This document shows positions 42,184 to 49,548 of a DNA stretch of 64,000 nucleotides, piece after piece. Within the stretch, counting starts at the first letter, position 1; every line of letters begins with the position of its first letter. The DNA comes from Marinoscillum sp049115815. Lineage in GTDB: Bacteria > Bacteroidota > Bacteroidia > Cytophagales > Cyclobacteriaceae. The notes beneath the pieces were generated by a model. That model searched no databases, had not been told where the DNA came from, and saw only the letters and a program-made list of their open reading frames with translations. The translations under genes and the position numbers were made by a program. The DNA lies in contig JAGDZO010000002.1 of assembly GCA_049115815.1 (NCBI GenBank), positions 185,509 through 249,508 of the forward strand, read 5' to 3'.

Positions 42184-43146
42184 ATGGAAGAATTATTGAG
42201 TAAGTATTTTTCAGGCGAAGCTACGGATGAAGAAATCCAGGCTGTGGAAGACTGGAGAATGGAGTCAAAAGATAACGCTAAGTCGTTTTTTGAAGCCAAA
42301 AAAGTGTGGTTAGCATCAACTCCTGTAGAGGAACCCAATCAGGTAGTGCTGACAAATATTCTATCCAATCATGAAGATGATAATTCCCTTGAAGTTATTC
42401 CATTATGGAATCAACCTATTTTTCGAATTGCTGCAGCTATCGTTTTGGTATTAGGTGTGGTTTTTTCTTTGCTCAAGAACAATGACACCAACGTATATGG
42501 AGAGCCGGTTAGTGAGGTGACAAGCTTCGATCTTCCTGATGGATCTGTGGCTACTTTACAAAGAGGGGCTAGTATTACTATTGGAGATTTTAGTCAATCC
42601 AGAGATGTTGAGTTGGTGGGTAAAGCATTTTTTGAGGTTGAAAAGAATCCAGATAAACCCTTCACTGTCGTTACTAAGAACGCCTCTGTGAGAGTGTTAG
42701 GAACCTCTTTCGTGGTGGATGCTTCCGAAGAGTCGAATGCCGTTGAGGTATTGGTAAGAACCGGCAAAGTGACGTTTGCTCAGAATACGGAACAATTCGG
42801 TCAGCAATCCCTTAAAATCGATCTGGAAAAGGGTGAGATGGGAATCATCAAACTTGGGGAGAAGGGGATCAAAAAGAAGAACTTAAAAGATGAGAACTAC
42901 CTGGCTTGGAAAACCAAGAATGTAAATTTTAAAAGCACTGATCTTCAGGAGGTTGCAGCAGTGGTAGAGGATATGTACGGTGTGAAATATCAGTTTGATT
43001 CTCAAAGAACCAAGACCTGCAAACTGACCGCAAAATTTGAAAAGAAGAGCGCGGATGAGATTACAAATCTCATAGCTCAAACCTTTGGCCTTTCAGTAGA
43101 AAAAAGTACTGACGGCTACCTCTTCCGAGGTGAAGGCTGCGATTAA
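42184..43146 (+). CDS. FecR-family anti-sigma factor / sigma regulator
   Basis: A 320-aa single-pass membrane protein. The N-terminal cytoplasmic part (LLSKYFSGEATDEEIQAVED) is of the FecR type, with a transmembrane helix at about 83-99 (IAAAIVLVLGVVFSLL). The FecR domain includes TSFDLPDGSVATLQRGASI, LVGKAFFEVEKNPDKPFTVV and VLGTSFVVDA, and the C-terminal DUF4974-type domain KSTDLQEVAAVVEDMYGVKY. It is third in the operon after the barrel-less STN protein, not second as usual. Its stop codon directly abuts the menD stop. Confidence 0.92.
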   Translation: MEELLSKYFSGEATDEEIQAVEDWRMESKDNAKSFFEAKKVWLASTPVEEPNQVVLTNILSNHEDDNSLEVIPLWNQPIFRIAAAIVLVLGVVFSLLKNNDTNVYGEPVSEVTSFDLPDGSVATLQRGASITIGDFSQSRDVELVGKAFFEVEKNPDKPFTVVTKNASVRVLGTSFVVDASEESNAVEVLVRTGKVTFAQNTEQFGQQSLKIDLEKGEMGIIKLGEKGIKKKNLKDENYLAWKTKNVNFKSTDLQEVAAVVEDMYGVKYQFDSQRTKTCKLTAKFEKKSADEITNLIAQTFGLSVEKSTDGYLFRGEGCD

Positions 43147-44838
43147 TCAACCCCTAGAGAGGAGTTCATTCATCTTAACTTTTGTTTGCTTATAAACCCT
43201 TTCGTTAGTTTCTGGGTTGGTCATTATCTCTAGAATCTCCGGTTTACCCGATTGAGATATTCGATTAATCACTTCCGGTAATTCGGATTCATCGTCTACC
43301 ATTTGATAGCTAAATCCAAATTCCTCAGCGGTTAATCTCGCAGTGCGTTGATGTTGAGTTTCAAAATGCTTTGGCAACTCTGGTAAAGATGATGGGCCAT
43401 TGATGAGTCTGAAGATGCCTCCACCTTGATTGTTGAATATTACAATTTTCAAATTGCTCAAGTCGTAATCATGAAAGAAGGCATTTCTATCATAGAAAAA
43501 GCTGAGATCACCTGTTAGCAAGAAAGTCGTTTTATTGCTGGATAGCGCATTGCCTACGGCAGTACCATTGGTGCCGTCAATGCCACTGGTACCTCTATTG
43601 CAGAACACTTCAATGTTCGGTAAGGCATTTCCCAATAAGTTGGCATATCGAACAGGCATGCTGTTGGCTAGATGCAAGTCAATCCCAGCAGGAAGTGCAT
43701 TGAGTAAGTAATCAAAGGCGACATACTCTGAAAATTCCCATGATTCCTTAACCGAATTAAAACTCGATCTGGTTTTTGATTCTAAGGTTTCCCAGACCGA
43801 TCTGTATTCATTATTTTCCGAGGTGGATATTAATTTTTTATTAGTTGTCAAGTCTTTAATCCACAATTCAGGAGGGAAAATAATATGCTCTGTTACGGAT
43901 TGAAAAGTATCGGCTAGTTGATCTTTTTCCTCAATGTGCCAATGTGTTGCGGCTTTGTGCGTTCGGAGGTATTGCTTTAAACTTTTTGAGATGACGGACT
44001 TTCCTAGAGTTATCAAGAGGTCAGGACGAAGCTCATCCATATCCGATTCATTAAGACCAGCTAAGAAGTGATCATGTAATCTGATGTCGGCATTCTTAAC
44101 GTTACTGATTATGTCAGCAAGTACTATGGCCTTGGATTTAAGTTTTTCCAGACAATCATCAAAGCCTGCATCCATAGCCTTTTGTCCCACTACAATCAAA
44201 ATTTTACGAGCCTCTGCAAACGACGTTTGATATCTTAAAATATCAATTTTTGATTCGCCCAAAATCTTTTTGATAAAGTGCAGATCATTCGAAAATTCCA
44301 GAGATTGGTCTTTACTAGGGTAAAACGGCTCTCTAAACGGTACATTGATATGTACCGGCCCTTTCTTCTGCCCTTGGCTTGTTCCTATTGCTTCGTTTAG
44401 CTTTCGAGTATATTCCCAGCCAGTTTCTTCATTGGTAGGAGTTGGCATCTGATATTCGCCAACCACAAAATTGGAGATTGCTCCAACCTGCCGAATAGTC
44501 TGTCCATCCCTTTGATCTTGCCATTCTGATGGGCGATCTGCGGACAGGACAATTAAAGGAATTTGCTGATAGTAGGCTTCCGCAATTGCTGGAGCATAAT
44601 TGAGCAATGCAGTACCTGATGTACAACAAAGCACCACTGGTTTATTTGTTTTCTGCGCTATCCCCAATGCGATAAACCCGGCAGATCTTTCGTCTACTAT
44701 ATTGTAAATTTTTAGGTCTTGGTTTCTTGCAAAACTTATGGTCAATGGCGCATTACGCGAGCCTGGTGATAGTACCACTGCTTCTATGCCATGAGCTGAA
44801 ATGATTTTGGAGGTATCGAAAATAGCCTGATGAATCAT
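43147..44838 (-). CDS. menD: SEPHCHC synthase (2-succinyl-5-enolpyruvyl-6-hydroxy-3-cyclohexene-1-carboxylate synthase)
   Basis: A 563-aa ThDP-dependent enzyme joining isochorismate and 2-oxoglutarate in menaquinone synthesis. The N-terminal VVLSPGSRNAPLTISFARNQ and VDERSAGFIALGIAQ are diagnostic of MenD, followed by CCTSGTALLNYAPAIAEAYY and PLIVLSADRP. The C-terminal ThDP/Mg site is LLTGDLSFFYDRNAF with NNQGGGIF. Length is normal. Its start overlaps the menF stop by 4 nt. Confidence 0.96.
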   Translation of the reverse strand: MIHQAIFDTSKIISAHGIEAVVLSPGSRNAPLTISFARNQDLKIYNIVDERSAGFIALGIAQKTNKPVVLCCTSGTALLNYAPAIAEAYYQQIPLIVLSADRPSEWQDQRDGQTIRQVGAISNFVVGEYQMPTPTNEETGWEYTRKLNEAIGTSQGQKKGPVHINVPFREPFYPSKDQSLEFSNDLHFIKKILGESKIDILRYQTSFAEARKILIVVGQKAMDAGFDDCLEKLKSKAIVLADIISNVKNADIRLHDHFLAGLNESDMDELRPDLLITLGKSVISKSLKQYLRTHKAATHWHIEEKDQLADTFQSVTEHIIFPPELWIKDLTTNKKLISTSENNEYRSVWETLESKTRSSFNSVKESWEFSEYVAFDYLLNALPAGIDLHLANSMPVRYANLLGNALPNIEVFCNRGTSGIDGTNGTAVGNALSSNKTTFLLTGDLSFFYDRNAFFHDYDLSNLKIVIFNNQGGGIFRLINGPSSLPELPKHFETQHQRTARLTAEEFGFSYQMVDDESELPEVINRISQSGKPEILEIMTNPETNERVYKQTKVKMNELLSRG

Positions 44839-46028
44839 TTGATTAGAACATTGAGCATCGTATTCATTTTGTTTTCTGTTTCGATCATCTCCTTTGCTGC
44901 ATTAGAATCAGCTGTGATTCCCGCACCGGCATACAAGCGCACATTTTCGGAAAAAACTTGCATACACCTGAGATTTACAAATAGATGGGTAGCTCCTTCA
45001 AAACCTACTGGTCCCAAAAAACCAGCGTATAAACCTCTATTGTAACCTTCGACCTCATTGATCAATTGATCAGCCAGGTCTTTAGGGTAACCACAGACCG
45101 CAGATGTAGGATGAAGGAGTTCCAGCATTTCATCACCCAGAGTAGCATAATTGGTCAGCTTTAAGTCCACTTCAAACTCCGTCTTGAGGTGAAGTAGATC
45201 TCCTGCAAGCACCGTTTTTGGCCCGTTTTCTTGAAATTCTCTTAACCTAATCTTCTTGAAGCAATCAATAATATAGCGACTGACCATAGCTTGTTCCTCA
45301 ATTTCCTTTTGTGTCCAGGCCACATCTCCAAGATCCTGATTTTCTGTTTTTAGTTGTGTGCCGGCAAGCGCATCAGTAGAGAAAGTCTGATTTTTTATAG
45401 CGATAAGTTTCTCTGGAGTTGCTCCAATCCAGAGTCCAAATTCCTTTGTGTTGGTCAGGTAACAGAACGCGTTCGGGTACTTATCCACAAGTTTGAGAAA
45501 TGTTTCTAAAGCATCAAAAGATTCATCGATAGGTACATCCTTAAATCTTGATAGAACTACTTTACTTAATGAAGTTTCCTTGATTCGCTCAATAGCTAGA
45601 TTTACTGAAGATTCAAACGAATCAATATATTCATTGCCACTATTAGGTTTGGCTTTTAATTCACTTTCATTTTTCAGGACTTCAGTGAATTGATCTATAT
45701 CGAAAGATGAAACATTTGGGCTGATCTCAATTTTGGATTGTTGCTGATCAATATGAATGACGATATCACCCCTTATTACCTTAGGTTGAATTGGGTGATT
45801 GTCTCTGTAATTGTTGAGGATAAAGGCATTTTGATTTTCAGATACTGACTTAAATGCCTCGGACTTATCGATTTGAATATCAATTTGAATAACTAGGCCG
45901 CTAGTATTCGGCAATCTCCATATCGCCATTGGATAAGCAGTTTTCAGGCAGGAGTGCACCAGTTTTAGAGCATCTTCTCTATGCTCTATTTTCAGTATGT
46001 CTTGTGACCGCTTAGCTTCTTGTTTCAT
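44835..46028 (-). CDS. menF: Isochorismate synthase
   Basis: A 397-aa chorismate-binding enzyme converting chorismate to isochorismate, the entry to menaquinone synthesis. The C-terminal catalytic region holds KVVLSRFKDV, FGLWIGATPEKL, DALAGTQ, ELLHPTSAVCGYPKD and RGLYAGFLGPVGFEGATHLF. The N-terminal 130 residues are less conserved. Overlaps with menD and with the hotdog gene upstream indicate one transcript. Anthranilate or salicylate synthase is unlikely given menD next door. Confidence 0.93.
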   Translation of the reverse strand: MKQEAKRSQDILKIEHREDALKLVHSCLKTAYPMAIWRLPNTSGLVIQIDIQIDKSEAFKSVSENQNAFILNNYRDNHPIQPKVIRGDIVIHIDQQQSKIEISPNVSSFDIDQFTEVLKNESELKAKPNSGNEYIDSFESSVNLAIERIKETSLSKVVLSRFKDVPIDESFDALETFLKLVDKYPNAFCYLTNTKEFGLWIGATPEKLIAIKNQTFSTDALAGTQLKTENQDLGDVAWTQKEIEEQAMVSRYIIDCFKKIRLREFQENGPKTVLAGDLLHLKTEFEVDLKLTNYATLGDEMLELLHPTSAVCGYPKDLADQLINEVEGYNRGLYAGFLGPVGFEGATHLFVNLRCMQVFSENVRLYAGAGITADSNAAKEMIETENKMNTMLNVLIK

Positions 46029-46441
46029 TTCTCATCCAAAATAGCCATGGTAAGTTTACTGATCGTAACAAGATTATGTTCTTCATCATGGATTCTTATT
46101 TCCCATAGATGAGTGGATCTGCCTATGTGGATTGGGGTAGCTCGACCTACTACAAAACCCTTTTTAGCGGATTTGATATGATTGGCATTAATTTCCAACC
46201 CAACAGGCACCTTTCCAGGGCCTACTATGAGGCCTGCCGCTATGCTACCAAGCGTCTCAGCCAACAACACTGATGCCCCTCCATGCAGCAAGCCAAAAGG
46301 CTGAATAGTCTTAGCAGACACAGGCATTTTTGCTTCTATAAAGTCTGATCCAACAGCGGTAAACTCAATGTCCAAATTGGATACAGCAGTCTCTCGACAG
46401 AATTCATTGAGTTGATCCAAAGAAATATTGTTGGGAATCAT
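46025..46441 (-). CDS. Hotdog-fold thioesterase (PaaI/MenI-type, probable DHNA-CoA hydrolase)
   Basis: A 138-aa single hotdog-domain protein. The active-site helix motif FGLLHGGASVLLAETLGSIA has the conserved His-Gly-Gly and catalytic Glu. Length and motif match the PaaI/YbgC group that contains 1,4-dihydroxy-2-naphthoyl-CoA hydrolases. Placement as the first gene of an overlapping menF-menD transcript supports a role in that step. The exact substrate is an inference. Confidence 0.85.
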   Translation of the reverse strand: MIPNNISLDQLNEFCRETAVSNLDIEFTAVGSDFIEAKMPVSAKTIQPFGLLHGGASVLLAETLGSIAAGLIVGPGKVPVGLEINANHIKSAKKGFVVGRATPIHIGRSTHLWEIRIHDEEHNLVTISKLTMAILDEK

Positions 46442-46457
46442 ATCAGGGTCTTTGCTT

Positions 46458-46465
46458 CAAAAATA
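46458..46465 (-). promoter_or_regulatory. -7 promoter box for the hotdog-menF-menD operon
   Basis: TATTTTTG on the minus strand fits TAnnTTTG and lies 16 nt upstream of the thioesterase ATG. The adjoining inverted repeat at 46492-46512 covers the expected -33 region. Confidence 0.45.
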
Positions 46466-46491
46466 ATATGACAAGAATTCACTTTCGCGAC

Positions 46492-46512
46492 AATTAGTAT
46501 TTATTACTAATT
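46492..46512. repeat. Inverted repeat in the divergent men/phosphatase promoter region
   Basis: The arms AATTAGTA and TACTAATT are perfect 8-bp complements around a 5-nt loop. The outer sequences GACAAT and ATTGTC extend the symmetry with a small bulge. It lies between two divergent -7 boxes and is a candidate operator. Confidence 0.45.
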
Positions 46513-46542
46513 CATTGTCAAACTAAAGAGTTTTAATGTTTT

Positions 46543-46550
46543 TAAGTTTG
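46543..46550 (+). promoter_or_regulatory. -7 promoter box for histidine phosphatase gene
   Basis: TAAGTTTG fits TAnnTTTG exactly, 17 nt before the TTG start codon. The nearest upstream TTG (46515-46517) is 25 nt away, further than usual. Confidence 0.45.
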
Positions 46551-46567
46551 TCGCAAATAAGCAATTC

Positions 46568-47188
46568 TTGAAAGAACTCTACATAATTCGGCACGGACAA
46601 ACTGATTTTAACAACAAAGGGATGGTTCAAGGTAGTGGAATCGATAGCTCTTTGAATGATTTTGGCAGACAGCAGGCCGCTGCTTTTTACCGGTCTTACA
46701 GGCAAGAGGGATTTGATAAAATATATGTGTCTAACCTCAAGCGCACACAGGAGACAGTCCAGGGTTTTATTGATGATAAGATACCATTCGAGGTAGACGA
46801 AGATCTAAGAGAAATAAGTTGGGGAAATCAGGAAGGTGTTCCGTTTACGGAAGAAACTTCAACGGTTTATCAGCAGACTTGTGAAGCTTGGACTAAAGGA
46901 AATTTGAACTTGAGGATTGAAGGTGGTGAAACACCGCTAGAGGTAGAATCGAGACAAAGACGTTCAATGGATCGTATTTTGTCTAAAAGTGGAGATAAGA
47001 TCTTGATTTGCACACATGGTAGGGCCATGAGAATATTGCTCTGCTGGACCACCGGCTATCCTTTGACTTATATGGACAACTTCCCTCACGCTAATGTAGG
47101 TCTGTATAAAATGGTGTGGACAGGTGCACAGTATAGAGTAGAAATATTCAATCAGCAGAGTCATTTAGAGGCTATCTCAGAGATCTGA
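46568..47188 (+). CDS. Histidine phosphatase (phosphoglycerate-mutase-like) family protein
   Basis: A 206-aa cytoplasmic phosphatase. The phospho-histidine motif is LYIIRHGQTDFN, with a KRTQETVQ segment, the REISWGNQEG acid region and the second His in ICTHGRAMRILL. The start is TTG. Relatives include cobalamin/alpha-ribazole phosphatases and broad-specificity phosphatases, so the substrate is not assignable. Confidence 0.9.
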   Translation: MKELYIIRHGQTDFNNKGMVQGSGIDSSLNDFGRQQAAAFYRSYRQEGFDKIYVSNLKRTQETVQGFIDDKIPFEVDEDLREISWGNQEGVPFTEETSTVYQQTCEAWTKGNLNLRIEGGETPLEVESRQRRSMDRILSKSGDKILICTHGRAMRILLCWTTGYPLTYMDNFPHANVGLYKMVWTGAQYRVEIFNQQSHLEAISEI

Positions 47189-47239
47189 TTTAGCGTGGCA
47201 TTGAATTTGACTTGCCATTATAAACTGAAACTATAGTAG

Positions 47240-47446
47240 ATGAAAAACATTAGAAAAATTTGGCTGGTTCTCGCTTTTTTAGGGGGACTGGTAATGATAA
47301 GCTGTGGGGATGATTCAGATATTACTGGTGAATGTGCAGGCTGTGAAGACAGTGATCCATGGAGCGTGTTTGGATCTGACCAATGTTATAAAACACTAGA
47401 GCTTTGTGAGGCTGCCGAGCGAGGTATTTGTGTTATTTGCAACTAA
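47240..47446 (+). CDS. Small Cys-rich lipoprotein, 68 aa
   Basis: A 68-aa predicted lipoprotein: hydrophobic signal (IWLVLAFLGGLVM) and lipobox ISC (Cys22). The mature 47 residues hold seven cysteines including the lipidated one, arranged as CAGC, two single Cys and CVIC, with acidic residues between. The spacing suggests disulfides or a small metal site. No family was recognised. A glycosyltransferase gene follows closely on the same strand. Confidence 0.7.
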   Translation: MKNIRKIWLVLAFLGGLVMISCGDDSDITGECAGCEDSDPWSVFGSDQCYKTLELCEAAERGICVICN

Positions 47447-47473
47447 ATGTGTTGATAATTGAGTATCGCTTCT

Positions 47474-48184
47474 ATGATATCAGAATTTAGATTAAGCATT
47501 ATTATCCCGACATTGAATGAAAAAACGAATATCAAGAATCGTCTTGATTTCTTTCAGAGTTATGGGTCACTTGATCACATTGAAATCATAGTTGTAGATG
47601 GCAACAGCACAGATGGTACACAAGATGTGGTAAGAAATTACCCTTTCGCCAGACTTATTAATAGTCCTGTGGCAGCAAGACCCAATCAAATGAATATGGG
47701 TGCGACGAATGCTCAATATGAATGGCTTTATTTTTTACACGCTGATGTCCAGATTCCATCCTCTTTCTTTCAGGATATATACCAAGCTTCGAGCACTCAC
47801 CTTATCGGAGGGTACAGATATCAGTTTGATTCTAACCACTTGCTACTAAAAGTGAATGCTTTTTTCACTCGCTTTCCTATGATGTGGTGTAGGGGAGGAG
47901 ATCAGACCTTGTTTATCAAACGTTCCTTTTTTGAAGAATTGAGCGGATTTGACGAATATTTTGAGGTCATGGAGGATTTTGATATCATAAAAAGAGCAAA
48001 GAAGAGTACGGACTATTGTATCATACCCAAGAACGTAATCGTATCATCTCGCAAGTATCATCACAATGGCTATTGGAAGGTGCAGAGGGTGAATCTCAAA
48101 GCATTTAGGATGTTCAGAAATGGGGTTGACCCTAAAGAGATTAGGATTTTTTATAAAAAAGCTTTGGGCTTAAAGGACTATTAA
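47474..48184 (+). CDS. Family 2 glycosyltransferase, TIGR04283-like
   Basis: A 236-aa GT-A glycosyltransferase. Start 47474 (MISEFRLSIIIPTLNE) is preferred over the TTG at 47459. Motifs are SIIIPTLNEKTNIKNRL, IIVVDGNSTDGT, ARPNQMNMGATNA, the LHADVQIP DxD-like metal site and GGDQTLFIKRSFFEELSGF followed by MEDFD. These match the TIGR04283 group of Bacteroidota and cyanobacteria, where it is sometimes tied to arsenosugar synthesis. No arsenic genes are nearby, so the acceptor is unknown. Confidence 0.87.
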   Translation: MISEFRLSIIIPTLNEKTNIKNRLDFFQSYGSLDHIEIIVVDGNSTDGTQDVVRNYPFARLINSPVAARPNQMNMGATNAQYEWLYFLHADVQIPSSFFQDIYQASSTHLIGGYRYQFDSNHLLLKVNAFFTRFPMMWCRGGDQTLFIKRSFFEELSGFDEYFEVMEDFDIIKRAKKSTDYCIIPKNVIVSSRKYHHNGYWKVQRVNLKAFRMFRNGVDPKEIRIFYKKALGLKDY

Positions 48185-48196
48185 ATAACTATCAAT

Positions 48197-48928
48197 ATGG
48201 AGTTAACAGTATTAGGGTGTGGCGATGCTTTTGCATCAGATGGGAGATTCAATACTTCTTTCATGTTGTCAGAGAATGACTTCAATGTAATGATCGACTG
48301 TGGGGCATCTACTTTAGTTAGAGTCAAACAAGTGGGTCTATCAGCTGATGATATCGATATGGTTTTCATTACCCATTTTCACGGGGATCACTATGGGGGG
48401 CTGCCTTTTTTGATCATAAGTAAGCAATTCGAAACGTATAAAAGCAGGCCTCTAAAAATTGTAGGGCCAACAGGGATTGAATCTAAAGTAAGAATATTGC
48501 AGGACGTCCTCTATCCTGATACATCCAGATTTATTGATGAAATGGATATTCAATTTATTGAATATCAAGATGGTCAGGGACTAGAGATTAATGACCTCAA
48601 AGTACTAGCGAAGGGTGTTACCCATTCACCATTGTCTATTCCTCATGGAATTAGGATAGAATGGAGCGATAAGATTTTCGCGTTTTCTGGTGATACCGAG
48701 TGGGATGATTCCATTATTGAGTTGTCCAACGATGCTGATCTCCTTATAGTTGAATGTAACAATTTAGCACACGATTCACCAGGTCATTTGAGCTATGAGA
48801 CGCTCCGGAATAAGTCATCATTGCTCACTGCAAAATCAATATTCTTAACCCATATGGGCGTAGATGTGATTGACAATGAGGAGATTGCATTTGGAAAACT
48901 GGACGATGGAATGATTTTGAATTTTTAG
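48197..48928 (+). CDS. MBL-fold metallo-hydrolase (RNase Z-like)
   Basis: A 243-aa metallo-beta-lactamase-fold protein. It begins MELTVLGCGDAF. The metal site is THFHGDHYGG; further ligands are in GVTHSP, FSGDTEWDDS and LTHMGVD. The ELTVLGCGDAF start and HGDHYGGLPFL resemble RNase Z/ElaC relatives and PQQ-like hydrolases. It lacks the long exosite of true RNase Z, so a small-molecule esterase or phosphodiesterase is equally possible. It is 12 nt after the glycosyltransferase. Confidence 0.88.
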   Translation: MELTVLGCGDAFASDGRFNTSFMLSENDFNVMIDCGASTLVRVKQVGLSADDIDMVFITHFHGDHYGGLPFLIISKQFETYKSRPLKIVGPTGIESKVRILQDVLYPDTSRFIDEMDIQFIEYQDGQGLEINDLKVLAKGVTHSPLSIPHGIRIEWSDKIFAFSGDTEWDDSIIELSNDADLLIVECNNLAHDSPGHLSYETLRNKSSLLTAKSIFLTHMGVDVIDNEEIAFGKLDDGMILNF

Positions 48929-48943
48929 TTCGGTAACTGCCTT

Positions 48944-49537
48944 ATGTCAAAATCTCACAAGTATTACATTATATACAAACCTTATAGGGTGCTTACTCAG
49001 TTTACTGAAGAAGCAGGTAATCCTGGACTTGGCAGCATCTATCAGATAGCAAAGGATGTCTACCCCGTAGGTCGGCTTGATCTTGATAGTGAAGGCCTTT
49101 TGATTCTCACCAATGACAGAACCTTAAATGCAAGACTGCTAGATCCAAAGTATAAGCATAAGCGCACTTACTGGGTGGAAGTCGATGGTGTTCCTAGTGA
49201 GTCGGCTTTGGATCTGATGAGAAATGGGTTAGAGATCAATGTGAAGGGTATGTATAGTACTTTACCCTGTGAAGTGGCGATAATTGAAGAGCCAGACCTA
49301 GAGGAAAGAGATCCACCGGTAAACTATCTGAAGCATCCCAATAGATGCTGGCTGGAAGTGAAATTGATAGAAGGAAAGAATCGTCAAGTAAGGAAAATGA
49401 CCGCTAAGATCGGACACCCAACATTGAGGCTGGTAAGAGTGGGTATTGAGGATTTATCAGTATTTCCTCTTCAATCCGGCGGGATCACTCAGATTTCGAA
49501 AAATGCCCTCTATAAGAAATTGAAGATGGACACATAA
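48944..49537 (+). CDS. Pseudouridine synthase, RluE-like
   Basis: A 197-aa RsuA/RluE-family rRNA pseudouridine synthase without an S4 domain. The start YYIIYKPYRVLTQFTEEAG is RluE-like, and the catalytic motif PVGRLDLDSEGLLIL has Asp46. Later motifs are KRTYWVEVDG and GKNRQVRKMTAKIGHPTLRL. RluE modifies U2457 of 23S rRNA in Escherichia coli; the same target is likely but unproven. It is convergent with the large ABC-transporter gene, 11 bp apart. Confidence 0.92.
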   Translation: MSKSHKYYIIYKPYRVLTQFTEEAGNPGLGSIYQIAKDVYPVGRLDLDSEGLLILTNDRTLNARLLDPKYKHKRTYWVEVDGVPSESALDLMRNGLEINVKGMYSTLPCEVAIIEEPDLEERDPPVNYLKHPNRCWLEVKLIEGKNRQVRKMTAKIGHPTLRLVRVGIEDLSVFPLQSGGITQISKNALYKKLKMDT

Positions 49538-49548
49538 GTCTTCAATAT

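Noticed and set aside
44830..45045. 71-aa plus-strand ORF with signal-like start
   Set aside because: It is antisense to the end of menF, whose reading frame is well supported.
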